This document shows positions 13,730-20,092 of a stretch of DNA of 21,757 nucleotides, piece after piece. The stretch spans positions 1 to 21,757 of the forward strand of contig JBDSJC010000128.1 of the NCBI GenBank assembly GCA_039917655.1. Direction: 5' to 3'. The stretch's first letter is position 1. Every line of letters begins with the position of its first letter. The notes below the pieces were generated by a model. The model saw only the letters and a program-made list of their open reading frames with translations. It made no database searches and was not told where the DNA came from. The translations under genes were made by a program, and so were the position numbers. This DNA comes from PNKC01 sp039917655. GTDB lineage: Bacteria; Chloroflexota; Dehalococcoidia; Tepidiformales; Tepidiformaceae.

Positions 13730-14602
13730 GTGGATGGATTCACGGTTTCTGATCTCCCGGCGCTGCGTTCGCCAGTTGTCGTAATGGCGTTCACGGGCTG
13801 GAGCGATACCGGCACCGTGACGACTGACACGGCCCAACGCCTTATCGACGCCTACGGTGCCGAGCGTTTCATTACCATCGATGCCGAGGAGTATTTCGAC
13901 TTCACCGAAACGCGGCCGATGGTGGAGATGGACCCCTTCGGCGGCCGGCATATCAAGTGGCCGCGAAACGAAGCGTACGCCGCCCAGGTCCCGGCTGCGG
14001 ACCACGACATCATCATCGTAGTTGGCACCGAACCGAACCTGCGCTGGCGCACCTTTTCGGACAGGCTTTCCGACGCAATTGCGGCTCACGCCCCTTCGCT
14101 CGTCTGCACGCTGGTGGCCCGTCCGGCGGCAACGCCGCACACCCGGCCGGTGCCGGTCACCGGCTCGTCCGCGGACCCGGCGTTGGCCACCAAGTACGGA
14201 TTGGGCCGCTCGATGTACCAGGGCCCTACTGGCATTCTTGGTGTCCTCCACGATTCCCTGCGCAGACGTGGCGCACCGTTAATCAGCCTCGCCGCGGGAG
14301 TCCCCCACTACCTCAACGTGGACGAGAATCCGCCCGCCACCATCGCCCTCCTGAAGGCTCTCGAGCCAGTTCTTGGCGCGATGCCCCCGATGGGCGACCT
14401 CGAGTCCGAGCGCGAGCGATTCGTCAAACGCGTGGAGGAGGCGTCCAGCGGCGACGACCAGATCGGCGCTTACGTCCACACGCTTGAAGAACATTACGGC
14501 GAAGATGACGACGAAACGGACCCAGAGGGCGGCGAACTGCCATCCACCGATGATATTCTTCGCGATGTCGAAGATTTTCTGCGCGGCGGAAAAGACAACT
14601 AG
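13730..14602 (+). CDS. PAC2-family (proteasome assembly chaperone-like) protein
   Basis: 290 residues. Features of the PAC2 superfamily are the opening LRSPVVVMAFTGWSDTGTVT, the DHDIIIVVGTEPNLRWRTF segment, and GLGRSMYQGPTGILGVLHDS with LISLAAGVPHYLNVDENPPA. These are the helix-strand elements of the actinobacterial PAC2 group, related to eukaryotic proteasome assembly chaperones and to archaeal PbaA. The C-terminus is acidic (EDDDETDPEGGELPSTDD). Bacterial PAC2 function is not settled; no proteasome gene is present here. GTG 13730 is the likely start, apparently leaderless. The next gene follows at 14 bp with a strong ribosome binding site. The family call is good; the role is unknown. Confidence 0.82.
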   Translation: MDGFTVSDLPALRSPVVVMAFTGWSDTGTVTTDTAQRLIDAYGAERFITIDAEEYFDFTETRPMVEMDPFGGRHIKWPRNEAYAAQVPAADHDIIIVVGTEPNLRWRTFSDRLSDAIAAHAPSLVCTLVARPAATPHTRPVPVTGSSADPALATKYGLGRSMYQGPTGILGVLHDSLRRRGAPLISLAAGVPHYLNVDENPPATIALLKALEPVLGAMPPMGDLESERERFVKRVEEASSGDDQIGAYVHTLEEHYGEDDDETDPEGGELPSTDDILRDVEDFLRGGKDN

Positions 14603-14616
14603 GAGGAGGCACCACC

Positions 14617-15135
14617 ATGGCCGTCACATCAGTCCTCTGGAAGCTCGCATCGCCATATGACGCTTACGTCTCTCACGTCTCGCGCTTGAACGAAGCGATT
14701 GCGCGCGTCCGCTACTTCAGCGAACGGGCGCTCGGCTATGAGGCAGGGCTGCAGGGCTCCGTCCGCCTGATCCCTGGCCAGGGCGATCCGGTCGCCCGTG
14801 CGCAACGCTTCCGCGTGCAAATGGGCGAGGCGGCGGAACGCATGTCCGACGAGGAGTTCGAAGACTTCTTGGCCCACCTCGGGGGCGGCAGCACCGCTGA
14901 AGTCGAAGCGGACCGCGCGCAGGCCTTTTCTCGCATGGGCCACAGCACGCGAGGCCTTGAAGAGTACTTCGCGGCTGCTGGCCGCGAACTGGCTCTCCTC
15001 GAAGGGCGCGGCTACTCCCCGGGCCGCCCGGATGTTGCCCGCCAACTGCGCGACAACGAACTGCCCCTTACCACGGTCGCCGAGTACCGCCACCTCTTGC
15101 ACGAACTCGGTGCGCGCGTGGGCCAGAAGGCCTAG
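14617..15135 (+). CDS. Conserved-looking small helical protein, unknown
   Basis: 172 residues, unrecognised. Predominantly helical and acidic in the middle (MSDEEFEDFLAHLGGG), with conserved-looking aromatic and charged stretches (ASPYDAYVSHVSRLNEAIAR, LEEYFAAAGRELALLEGRGY, PLTTVAEYRHLLHELGARV). No signal peptide or membrane helix. It has a very strong ribosome binding site (AGGAGGAGG) and an ATG start at 14617, unlike the leaderless-looking neighbours, so it is translated well from the PAC2 message. It sits between the PAC2 gene and a SUI1-like gene. I cannot assign a function. Confidence 0.7.
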   Translation: MAVTSVLWKLASPYDAYVSHVSRLNEAIARVRYFSERALGYEAGLQGSVRLIPGQGDPVARAQRFRVQMGEAAERMSDEEFEDFLAHLGGGSTAEVEADRAQAFSRMGHSTRGLEEYFAAAGRELALLEGRGYSPGRPDVARQLRDNELPLTTVAEYRHLLHELGARVGQKA

Positions 15136-15143
15136 CCTCCCTC

Positions 15144-15527
15144 ATGGATGCGCGCCGCCCGCAGCCGGGCTCGAAGCTGGTCTACTCCACGGAGGGTGGA
15201 CGGGTGCGGGAGACGCTCAGTCCCCACAACCGGAAGCCGGCAGCGGCGGCGCCTCAGCAGGCTCCGCCTCCCGGCGGCCCGCCCGATGACGGAGTGGTGC
15301 GCGTCCAGCGAGACAAGCGCGGACGCGGTGGAAAGACGGCGACTACGATCACCGGCCTGCCGGGCAGTGAACCGGAGCTCGAAGCGCTGTTAAAGGCGCT
15401 GAAACAGCACTGCGGCGCCGGTGGCACGCGCGAAGGGCGAGTACTGGCAGTCCAGGGCGACCAGCGAGAGCGCCTGATGGAGAAGCTGGCAGCCATGGGC
15501 CACAAGCCGCGCCTCGCGGGCGGCTAG
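15144..15527 (+). CDS. SUI1/eIF1-like translation factor (YciH family)
   Basis: 127 residues. A Pro/Ala-rich N-terminal half (residues 1-45, PAAAAPQQAPPPGGPPDD) precedes the SUI1 domain: GVVRVQRDKRGRGGKTATTI, TGLPGSEPELEALLKALKQH, CGAGGTREGRVLAVQGDQRE and RLMEKLAAMGHKPRLAGG. The RGGKT..TGL..... and CG..G..k.....vQGd.r...... patterns are diagnostic of bacterial YciH/eIF1 homologues. E. coli YciH affects start-site fidelity and general initiation. The ATG lies 8 bp after the previous gene and has no Shine-Dalgarno; TAGCCT, ending 5 nt before it, could be another leaderless-type -10 but is weaker. Family secure. Confidence 0.88.
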   Translation: MDARRPQPGSKLVYSTEGGRVRETLSPHNRKPAAAAPQQAPPPGGPPDDGVVRVQRDKRGRGGKTATTITGLPGSEPELEALLKALKQHCGAGGTREGRVLAVQGDQRERLMEKLAAMGHKPRLAGG

Positions 15528-15539
15528 CTGATAGAGTCC

Positions 15540-15565
15540 GGTGAAACGCGGCGAAGGTGAAACGC
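15540..15565 (+). repeat. Short direct repeat upstream of amtB
   Basis: GGTGAAACGC occurs twice at a 16-bp period (15540-15549 and 15556-15565), just after the SUI1 gene. Each contains GAAAC, a half-site of the type used in the array at 15664-15701, but the spacing differs. It may be a separate operator or coincidence. Confidence 0.35.
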
Positions 15566-15597
15566 AGGCCCGCCGCCTACTTCCCCAGCCCCGTCCT

Positions 15598-15613
15598 GTT
15601 TCGGACGCATTTC
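15598..15613 (-). promoter_or_regulatory. Possible second GlnR-like pair upstream of amtB
   Basis: GTTTC-N6-ATTTC on the plus strand is GAAAT-N6-GAAAC on the minus strand, the same half-sites and spacing as the main array about 50 bp downstream. Only two half-sites are seen, so this is weak. Confidence 0.25.
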
Positions 15614-15663
15614 CGTTGCGTGCTGACCGAGGCACCGGTCGAACCTCCCTGAATCCGCGCCGT

Positions 15664-15701
15664 GAAACATCCTCGTAACGCGACCGAAATTGGATAGAAA
15701 C
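15664..15701 (+). promoter_or_regulatory. GlnR-like box array of amtB-glnK
   Basis: Four half-sites at an exact 11-bp period: GAAAC (15664), GTAAC (15675), GAAAT (15686) and GAAAC (15697), each separated by 6 bp. This is the layout of actinobacterial GlnR boxes (GTnAC-N6-GAAAC repeats). A -10 candidate TACTTT starts at 15712, 10 nt after the array, and TTGGAT at 15690-15695 could be a -35 (16-bp spacer) within it. amtB starts 86 nt beyond the last half-site. The same arrangement precedes glnA. Confidence 0.6.
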
Positions 15702-15787
15702 CTCCACTCCGTACTTTCCACACACCGGAACCGGCCGCGTCCTCACGATGTGACGGCCACCGAAAGCGCTGGAGGAGAACGAACGGT

Positions 15788-17161
15788 ATGGATAACCCGA
15801 TAGATAGCGGCAACACCGCCTGGATGCTCGCCGCATCGGCGATGGTCCTCTTCATGACCCCTGGGCTAGGCTTTTTCTACGGCGGGCTGACCCGCAACAA
15901 GAACGTCCTCGCTACCATCATGCAATCGTTCATCACCACCGGTGTGGTGGCCATCATCTGGGTTACCGTTGGCTACTCGCTCGCCTTTGGCCCGGACCAG
16001 GGCCTCGGTCTCATCGGCAACTTCGATTGGATAGGCCTCAAGGATGTCGGCGCGGCGCCCGGCGGACCGAACGGCGCAATCTACGGCATCGGCATCCCGC
16101 ATCTCCTCTTCATGTCTTTCCAACTGATGTTCGCGATCATCACCCCCGCGCTTATCACCGGGGCGTTCGCCGAACGCGCAAAGTTCGGTCCGTTCCTGAT
16201 CTTCACCGCGCTCTGGTCGCTTCTGGTGTACGTACCGGTGGCGCACTGGGTCTTCGCCTACGACGGCTGGCTGAGCGCCTTCAGCACTAACGCCGACAAG
16301 GCCGCTCAAGGTCTCAACGCCCTCGACTTCGCGGGCGGGCTGGCCATCCATGTAAACGCCGGCTTTGCAGCCATCGCCGCCGTACTTGTGTTTGGCAAGC
16401 GCAGGGGCTACGGGTCGATTCCAATGGAGCCGCACGACATCACCATGGTCGTACTCGGCGCAGCCATCCTCTGGTTCGGATGGTTCGGCTTCAACGCCGG
16501 CAGTGCCGGCGGAGCCACTTCCCAGGCGGTGTACGCTTTCGTCAACACCGCCGTTGCGGCGGCCACCGCCGGGCTGCTCTGGACGCTCGTCGCCTGGATG
16601 CACAGCGGCAAGCCGACAGTCGTTGGCGTGGCCTCGGGTGCCGTCGCCGGGCTCGTCGCCATCACGCCCGCCTCGGGCTTCGTTGAACCGATGGAGGCGA
16701 TCGCCATCGGCGCGTTGGCAGGCATCCTCTGCTACGGGGCGGTCGTCCTTCGCTCGAAGCTCTCGTTCGATGACTCGCTGGACGTCGTTGGCGTGCACGG
16801 GGTTGGCGGCATGTGGGGGGCGATCGCCACGGGCCTGTTCGCCAACAGCGCGGTCAGCGGGATCTCGTACGCCAACGGCGTGTTCCACGGGAACTGGCAT
16901 CGCCTCACGGACGCCCTCATCGGCATCGGCGCGGTTGGTGCGTACTCATTGATCATGACGTTCCTCATCCTCAAAGTGCTGGATCTCACGATCGGCATCC
17001 GCGTAGCCGAAGACGAGGAAGAGCTCGGCCTGGACATCACCCAGCACGGAGAACGGGCCTACACCTCGGATGAGAGTGGCGTGCCTATGAACCCAAGCCC
17101 GATCCTTCCCGCCCCACCGATGACCTATAGCAGCGCGCTGGAGCCGAGGAAGACTACCTAG
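15788..17161 (+). CDS. amtB: Ammonium transporter AmtB
   Basis: 457 residues, Amt/Rh/MEP family, with about 11 membrane helices. The N-terminus has no long cleavable signal; helix 1 is about residues 10-32 (TAWMLAASAMVLFMTPGLGF). The pore histidine pair is His188 (ALDFAGGLAIHVNAG) and His337 (VVGVHGVGGMWGAI). The family signature around GAFAERAKFG and the conserved LDFAGG Asp are present. After the last helix a cytoplasmic tail of about 55 residues (from residue 403) includes AEDEEELGLDITQHGERAY, the conserved region that contacts P-II T-loops. ATG 15788 has GGAGGAG about 10 nt upstream. glnK follows at 83 bp, the usual pairing. It imports ammonium under nitrogen limitation. Confidence 0.96.
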   Translation: MDNPIDSGNTAWMLAASAMVLFMTPGLGFFYGGLTRNKNVLATIMQSFITTGVVAIIWVTVGYSLAFGPDQGLGLIGNFDWIGLKDVGAAPGGPNGAIYGIGIPHLLFMSFQLMFAIITPALITGAFAERAKFGPFLIFTALWSLLVYVPVAHWVFAYDGWLSAFSTNADKAAQGLNALDFAGGLAIHVNAGFAAIAAVLVFGKRRGYGSIPMEPHDITMVVLGAAILWFGWFGFNAGSAGGATSQAVYAFVNTAVAAATAGLLWTLVAWMHSGKPTVVGVASGAVAGLVAITPASGFVEPMEAIAIGALAGILCYGAVVLRSKLSFDDSLDVVGVHGVGGMWGAIATGLFANSAVSGISYANGVFHGNWHRLTDALIGIGAVGAYSLIMTFLILKVLDLTIGIRVAEDEEELGLDITQHGERAYTSDESGVPMNPSPILPAPPMTYSSALEPRKTT

Positions 17162-17169
17162 CCACTCTT

Positions 17170-17205
17170 GCCATCGGGCGCGTGCAACCCGCCGCGCCCG
17201 GTGGC
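17170..17205 (+). other. Strong stem-loop between amtB and glnK
   Basis: GCCATCGGGCGCG (17170-17182) pairs with CGCGCCCGGTGGC (17193-17205) around a 10-nt loop: 13 pairs with one G-U wobble. It follows the amtB stop by 8 nt and has no U-tract. It may be a processing/stability element or partial attenuator that sets the AmtB:P-II ratio. It is the strongest hairpin noticed in the window. Confidence 0.55.
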
Positions 17206-17244
17206 AATTCAATCCCGCCTTTCACACCATAAGGAGAGCCGTTC

Positions 17245-17586
17245 GTGAAGAAAATCGAAGCGATCATCCGCCCCGAAAAGATCAACGATGTCAAGGAAGC
17301 GCTGGACGACATTGGCATCCACGGGATGAATTTTACCCACGTCACTGGCCGCGGCGCTCAGCGCGGCGTGGTCCACCAGGGCCGCGGCGGCGAAACCGTC
17401 ACGGTCGATCTGCTGCCCAAGGTCAAGGTCGAAGTGGTTGTCAGCGATATCGCTGTCGAGCGCGTGATTGACGCGATCATCGCCGTCTCGCGGACGGGGA
17501 ACATCGGCGACGGCAAGATCTTCGTGATGAACATCGAGGAGGCGGTGCGGGTGCGCACCGGCGAACGTGGCGAAGTGGCCGTGTAA
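17245..17586 (+). CDS. glnK: P-II nitrogen regulatory protein (GlnK/GlnB type) with atypical T-loop
   Basis: 113 residues. The fold is clear: MKKIEAIIRPEKINDVKEAL at the start, LLPKVKVEVVVSD, and the ATP/ADP-binding segment SRTGNIGDGKIFVMNIEEAV followed by VRVRTGE. It senses 2-oxoglutarate and adenylate charge, and in this pairing should gate AmtB. The T-loop reads GRGAQRGVVHQGRGGETVTV, one residue longer than the enterobacterial loop, with Thr at position 51 where the uridylylated Tyr normally lies and Ala38 for the usual Arg. UMP modification at that site is therefore impossible. The start is GTG 17245 with AAGGAG 8 nt before. Naming it glnK rests on the amtB neighbour. Confidence 0.92.
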   Translation: MKKIEAIIRPEKINDVKEALDDIGIHGMNFTHVTGRGAQRGVVHQGRGGETVTVDLLPKVKVEVVVSDIAVERVIDAIIAVSRTGNIGDGKIFVMNIEEAVRVRTGERGEVAV

Positions 17587-17604
17587 GGCCACGCGCCGGG
17601 CTGG

Positions 17605-17610
17605 TACACT
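17605..17610 (+). promoter_or_regulatory. -10 element for a leaderless antitoxin transcript
   Basis: TACACT ends 6 nt before ATG 17617, with no Shine-Dalgarno between. This lies 19 nt after the glnK stop and gives the toxin-antitoxin pair its own promoter. No -35 match. Confidence 0.5.
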
Positions 17611-17616
17611 AAGCAT

Positions 17617-17904
17617 ATGGGCGTCATCACGATCGGCGAAGGCGGAATGCTCCGCATCCCTGAGGATCTGCTCGAACAGGCGCATCTGAGAGACGGTGTG
17701 CCTGTTTCGCTGCGGATTTCCGACGAGGGCGAAATCGTCATCCAGTCGGAAGAGCGCGATCCCGAGCAGTGGTGGTATTGGACGGAAGAGTGGCAGAAAG
17801 GGGAACGGGAAGTGGAAGCGGACAAGGCGGCGGGCCGACTGACCGGCCCTTTCACGGACGAACAATTCACCGCGGAACTCGAGCGCCTTGCGAACCAAGA
17901 GTAG
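17617..17904 (+). CDS. AbrB/MazE-like antitoxin
   Basis: 95 residues. The N-terminus (MGVITIGEGGMLRIPEDLLE, then GVPVSLRISDEGEIVIQ) has the swapped-hairpin AbrB/SpoVT/MazE pattern of strand, R-(I/L)-P turn and second strand, which binds DNA as a dimer. The C-terminal half is acidic and helical (WTEEWQKGEREVEADKAAGR, GPFTDEQFTAELERLANQE) and suits toxin binding. It probably represses its own operon and neutralises the downstream protein. The start is ATG 17617, apparently leaderless. Its TAG stop is followed immediately, in the same frame, by the toxin start. The antitoxin call rests on fold and pairing. Confidence 0.7.
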   Translation: MGVITIGEGGMLRIPEDLLEQAHLRDGVPVSLRISDEGEIVIQSEERDPEQWWYWTEEWQKGEREVEADKAAGRLTGPFTDEQFTAELERLANQE

Positions 17905-18198
17905 TTGCCTACCTTCGACGCTTTCGCCCGCTTTTGGAACGAGTATGGCCGGCTCGGCCGTGAACAGAAGCGCGAGTTTCTCGCCGCGAAAAACCTGTTC
18001 GTGGCCGACTTTCTCAGCGGTCAACAGCCCCGCCACTCCCTGCGGGTGAAACGTGTCCAAAACGTGCCGGGCGTCTTGGAATTGAGCTGGGCCTCGGACG
18101 GGCGGGCGACCTTCGAATACGGTTCAGAGTTGATCGAGGGGCAGCCTCATATCATCTGGCGGCGAATCGGCAGCCACGACATCTTTCGAAACCCGTAA
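17905..18198 (+). CDS. RelE-like toxin
   Basis: 97 residues. The region LRVKRVQNVPGVLELSWASD, GRATFEYGSE and HIIWRRIGSHDIFRNP matches the strand order and the closing RRIG.HDIF..P of small RelE/HigB-like toxins paired with AbrB-type antitoxins. The N-terminus is helical (FDAFARFWNEYGRLGREQKR). I expect ribosome-dependent mRNA cleavage, but that is by analogy. The only start is TTG 17905, directly abutting the antitoxin TAG and in the same frame, with at best AAGAG as a ribosome binding site. There is no internal Met. Translation probably depends on termination-reinitiation or on stop readthrough. The identification is moderate. Confidence 0.6.
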   Translation: MPTFDAFARFWNEYGRLGREQKREFLAAKNLFVADFLSGQQPRHSLRVKRVQNVPGVLELSWASDGRATFEYGSELIEGQPHIIWRRIGSHDIFRNP

Positions 18199-18280
18199 TA
18201 CGCCCGGCACAACGTTCCGAGACTCGATGGCCCGCCGCCAAGCTCCGCAATTGGAGCAAGAACCCGGACGCCTTTCGCGG

Positions 18281-18286
18281 CACAAT
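18281..18286 (+). promoter_or_regulatory. -10 element for a leaderless AhpD-like transcript
   Basis: CACAAT (one change from TACAAT) ends 6 nt before ATG 18293, with no real Shine-Dalgarno between. This supports the start at 18293 over an in-frame ATG at 18227. Confidence 0.45.
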
Positions 18287-18292
18287 AGCGGG

Positions 18293-18778
18293 ATGACCGA
18301 ACACAATAGCACTCGCCCGAACGTCTCCGCCGAATTCAAAGACGGCTATCGCGCCCTCGCCGCCCTGGAAGCGGTGGTCGTCAACTCCGGGCTGGACCAC
18401 ATACTCATCGAGCTCGTGAAGACTCGCAGTTCGCAGATCAACGGCTGCGCCTATTGCATCGACATGCACACCAAGGACGCCCGCGCGTACGGCGAGACCG
18501 AGCAGCGGCTCTACGCCCTCAACGGTTGGCGCGAGACGCCGTTCTTCACCGAAAAGGAACGCGCCGCCCTCGCGCTCACCGAGGCGATCACACTCGTCTC
18601 CCAGACGCATGTACCCGACGATGTCGTGGACGAAGCACTGGAGTGGTTCGAGCCAGACGAGTACGCCCGGCTCGTCTTCCTCATTGCCACCATCAACATC
18701 TGGAATCGCTTGGCCATCACTTCACGCTCGCCAGTTGGCAGCTACGTATCGCGAGTCTCTGCTGCCGCCCGCGCCTGA
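18293..18778 (+). CDS. AhpD-like/carboxymuconolactone decarboxylase-family protein
   Basis: 161 residues. The motif RSSQINGCAYCIDMHTKDAR carries the AhpD-type CxxC...H centre (Cys52, Cys55, His59), typical of alkylhydroperoxidase-like proteins in the carboxymuconolactone decarboxylase superfamily. The later WRETPFFTEKERAALALTEA, FLIATINIWNRLAI and an SPVGSY end also fit. The family acts as a peroxidase-like thiol protein; the partner reductant is not visible. ATG 18293 (MTEHNST) is preferred; an in-frame ATG at 18227 would add 22 residues without family resemblance. It is a single gene, 65 bp before the MFS gene. Confidence 0.85.
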   Translation: MTEHNSTRPNVSAEFKDGYRALAALEAVVVNSGLDHILIELVKTRSSQINGCAYCIDMHTKDARAYGETEQRLYALNGWRETPFFTEKERAALALTEAITLVSQTHVPDDVVDEALEWFEPDEYARLVFLIATINIWNRLAITSRSPVGSYVSRVSAAARA

Positions 18779-18830
18779 GGTCAAAGTTGCTCGCGAGGCA
18801 GGCGATGGGCGCCGTCAGCGACCCAAACGA

Positions 18831-18836
18831 TAGAAT
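18831..18836 (+). promoter_or_regulatory. -10 element for a leaderless MFS transcript
   Basis: TAGAAT ends 6 nt before the GTG start at 18843. No Shine-Dalgarno is present. Same hexamer as in front of hicB, but there the start is further away. Confidence 0.5.
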
Positions 18837-18842
18837 CGGTTC

Positions 18843-20066
18843 GTGGACAGTCATCTAAGTCGCAACGTCCGCCTGTTGCAGGTCTTCTGGTTCTTGCGTG
18901 AATTCCAACTCTGGATCCCTGTCTGGATCGTCTTCCTGACGATCGAGCGGGGGTTTTCGCTAACCGAAGTCACAGGCGCCGAGGGTCTCTTCCTCGTCGG
19001 CGTTGTGCTGCTGGAAGTGCCTACGGGCGCCGTTGCTGACCGCTACGGCCGCTCGCTTTCCCTGGCGCTTGGGGCATTCTGCCTCGCGCTGGCGGTGCTC
19101 ACCTTCGCCTTCGCAAGTTCGTTCCCCGTGTTGCTGGTCTCTTTCCTGCTCTGGTCGGTCGCCTTCACCTTGATGTCCGGAGCGGATATGGCCCTCCTCT
19201 TCGACACTCTGAAGCTTGGCGGCCGGGAGTCCGAGTACGAACGGCTGGCGGGGCGCGGGTCCGCCCTGAGCTGGGCCGGGGCGGGATTCGCCACAATGCT
19301 TGGCGGCCCGCTCGCCGCTTTCGTCGATATCCGCTTCACGATCTTCCTCGGGGCGGGCACTTGCGTGGTGGCCGCGTTCGTGGCGCTTGCCCTCTGGGAA
19401 CCGCCGCACAGGCGCGGCGCGGAGCCCCACGCGCCCTACGTGGCCTCCATTCGCGCCGCCTTCAACGAGATGTGGCACGTCCCCCAGGTGCGCGCCGTCG
19501 TCCTGCTCACTGGGGCCTCGGCCGCTGCGCTTGCGGCCAGCCACTACCTCATTCAGCCCTACTTGGTGGAGCGCGGCGTGGAGGTGGGCGCGCGGTTCTC
19601 GCTGCTTCAGGTGCCTATCTTCTTCGCGGGCATGGCTGGCTCTCTTCTGGCGGCGCGCATCGGTGTGCGCCTGGGAACCACTCGCGCGCTGGTCGGAATA
19701 CCCCTGGTCGGAGTCGCGGCCTACCTGGTGCTCGCTGCGACGCCTGGACTCGGTGGCTATGCGGTATTCCCGCTGTTGATAGGGCTGGGGTCAGCCATTC
19801 AGCCGATCGCCAGCGGGTTCGTTAACCGGCACATCGGCTCGCAGCGGCGAGCTACCGTACTTTCCATCCAGGGGATGGTGCAGGGGCTCACCCTTGCGGC
19901 CCTAGCCCCGGCAGTGGGCTTCGCGACAGACGAATCCGGCACCGGCGCGGCGTTCATGCTGGGCGCGGTGATGACGCTCGTTGCGGTCCTGCTGTTCGGC
20001 CCACTGTTGCTCGCCCAGCGAGGGTCTGGGATCCCGGCGCTTGCAGAGCCGGAAGCGACCGTGTGA
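18843..20066 (+). CDS. Major facilitator superfamily transporter
   Basis: 407 residues with about 11-12 hydrophobic helices in two halves joined by a charged loop near residues 180-205 (LWEPPHRRGAEPHAPY). The MFS motif A between helices 2 and 3 reads PTGAVADRYGRSLSLALG, and a related GSLLAARIGVRLG segment lies in the second half. Substrate unknown: drug, sugar or other small-molecule exporters share this look. The GTG start is leaderless in appearance. It lies between the AhpD-like gene and glnA, with 220 bp of regulatory DNA before glnA, so it is probably not part of the nitrogen set. Confidence 0.88.
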   Translation: MDSHLSRNVRLLQVFWFLREFQLWIPVWIVFLTIERGFSLTEVTGAEGLFLVGVVLLEVPTGAVADRYGRSLSLALGAFCLALAVLTFAFASSFPVLLVSFLLWSVAFTLMSGADMALLFDTLKLGGRESEYERLAGRGSALSWAGAGFATMLGGPLAAFVDIRFTIFLGAGTCVVAAFVALALWEPPHRRGAEPHAPYVASIRAAFNEMWHVPQVRAVVLLTGASAAALAASHYLIQPYLVERGVEVGARFSLLQVPIFFAGMAGSLLAARIGVRLGTTRALVGIPLVGVAAYLVLAATPGLGGYAVFPLLIGLGSAIQPIASGFVNRHIGSQRRATVLSIQGMVQGLTLAALAPAVGFATDESGTGAAFMLGAVMTLVAVLLFGPLLLAQRGSGIPALAEPEATV

Positions 20067-20092
20067 TCACGGGGCGGCATCAACCGGGCAGC

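Noticed and set aside
15866..16900. A 344-codon minus-strand open frame inside amtB
   Set aside because: Antisense to a textbook ammonium transporter; charged, repetitive translation without family features.
18227..18292. Upstream ATG that would extend the AhpD-like protein by 22 residues
   Set aside because: The added residues (MARRQAPQLEQEPGRLSRHNSG) do not fit the family, and a -10 element lies within them, 6 nt before the next ATG.
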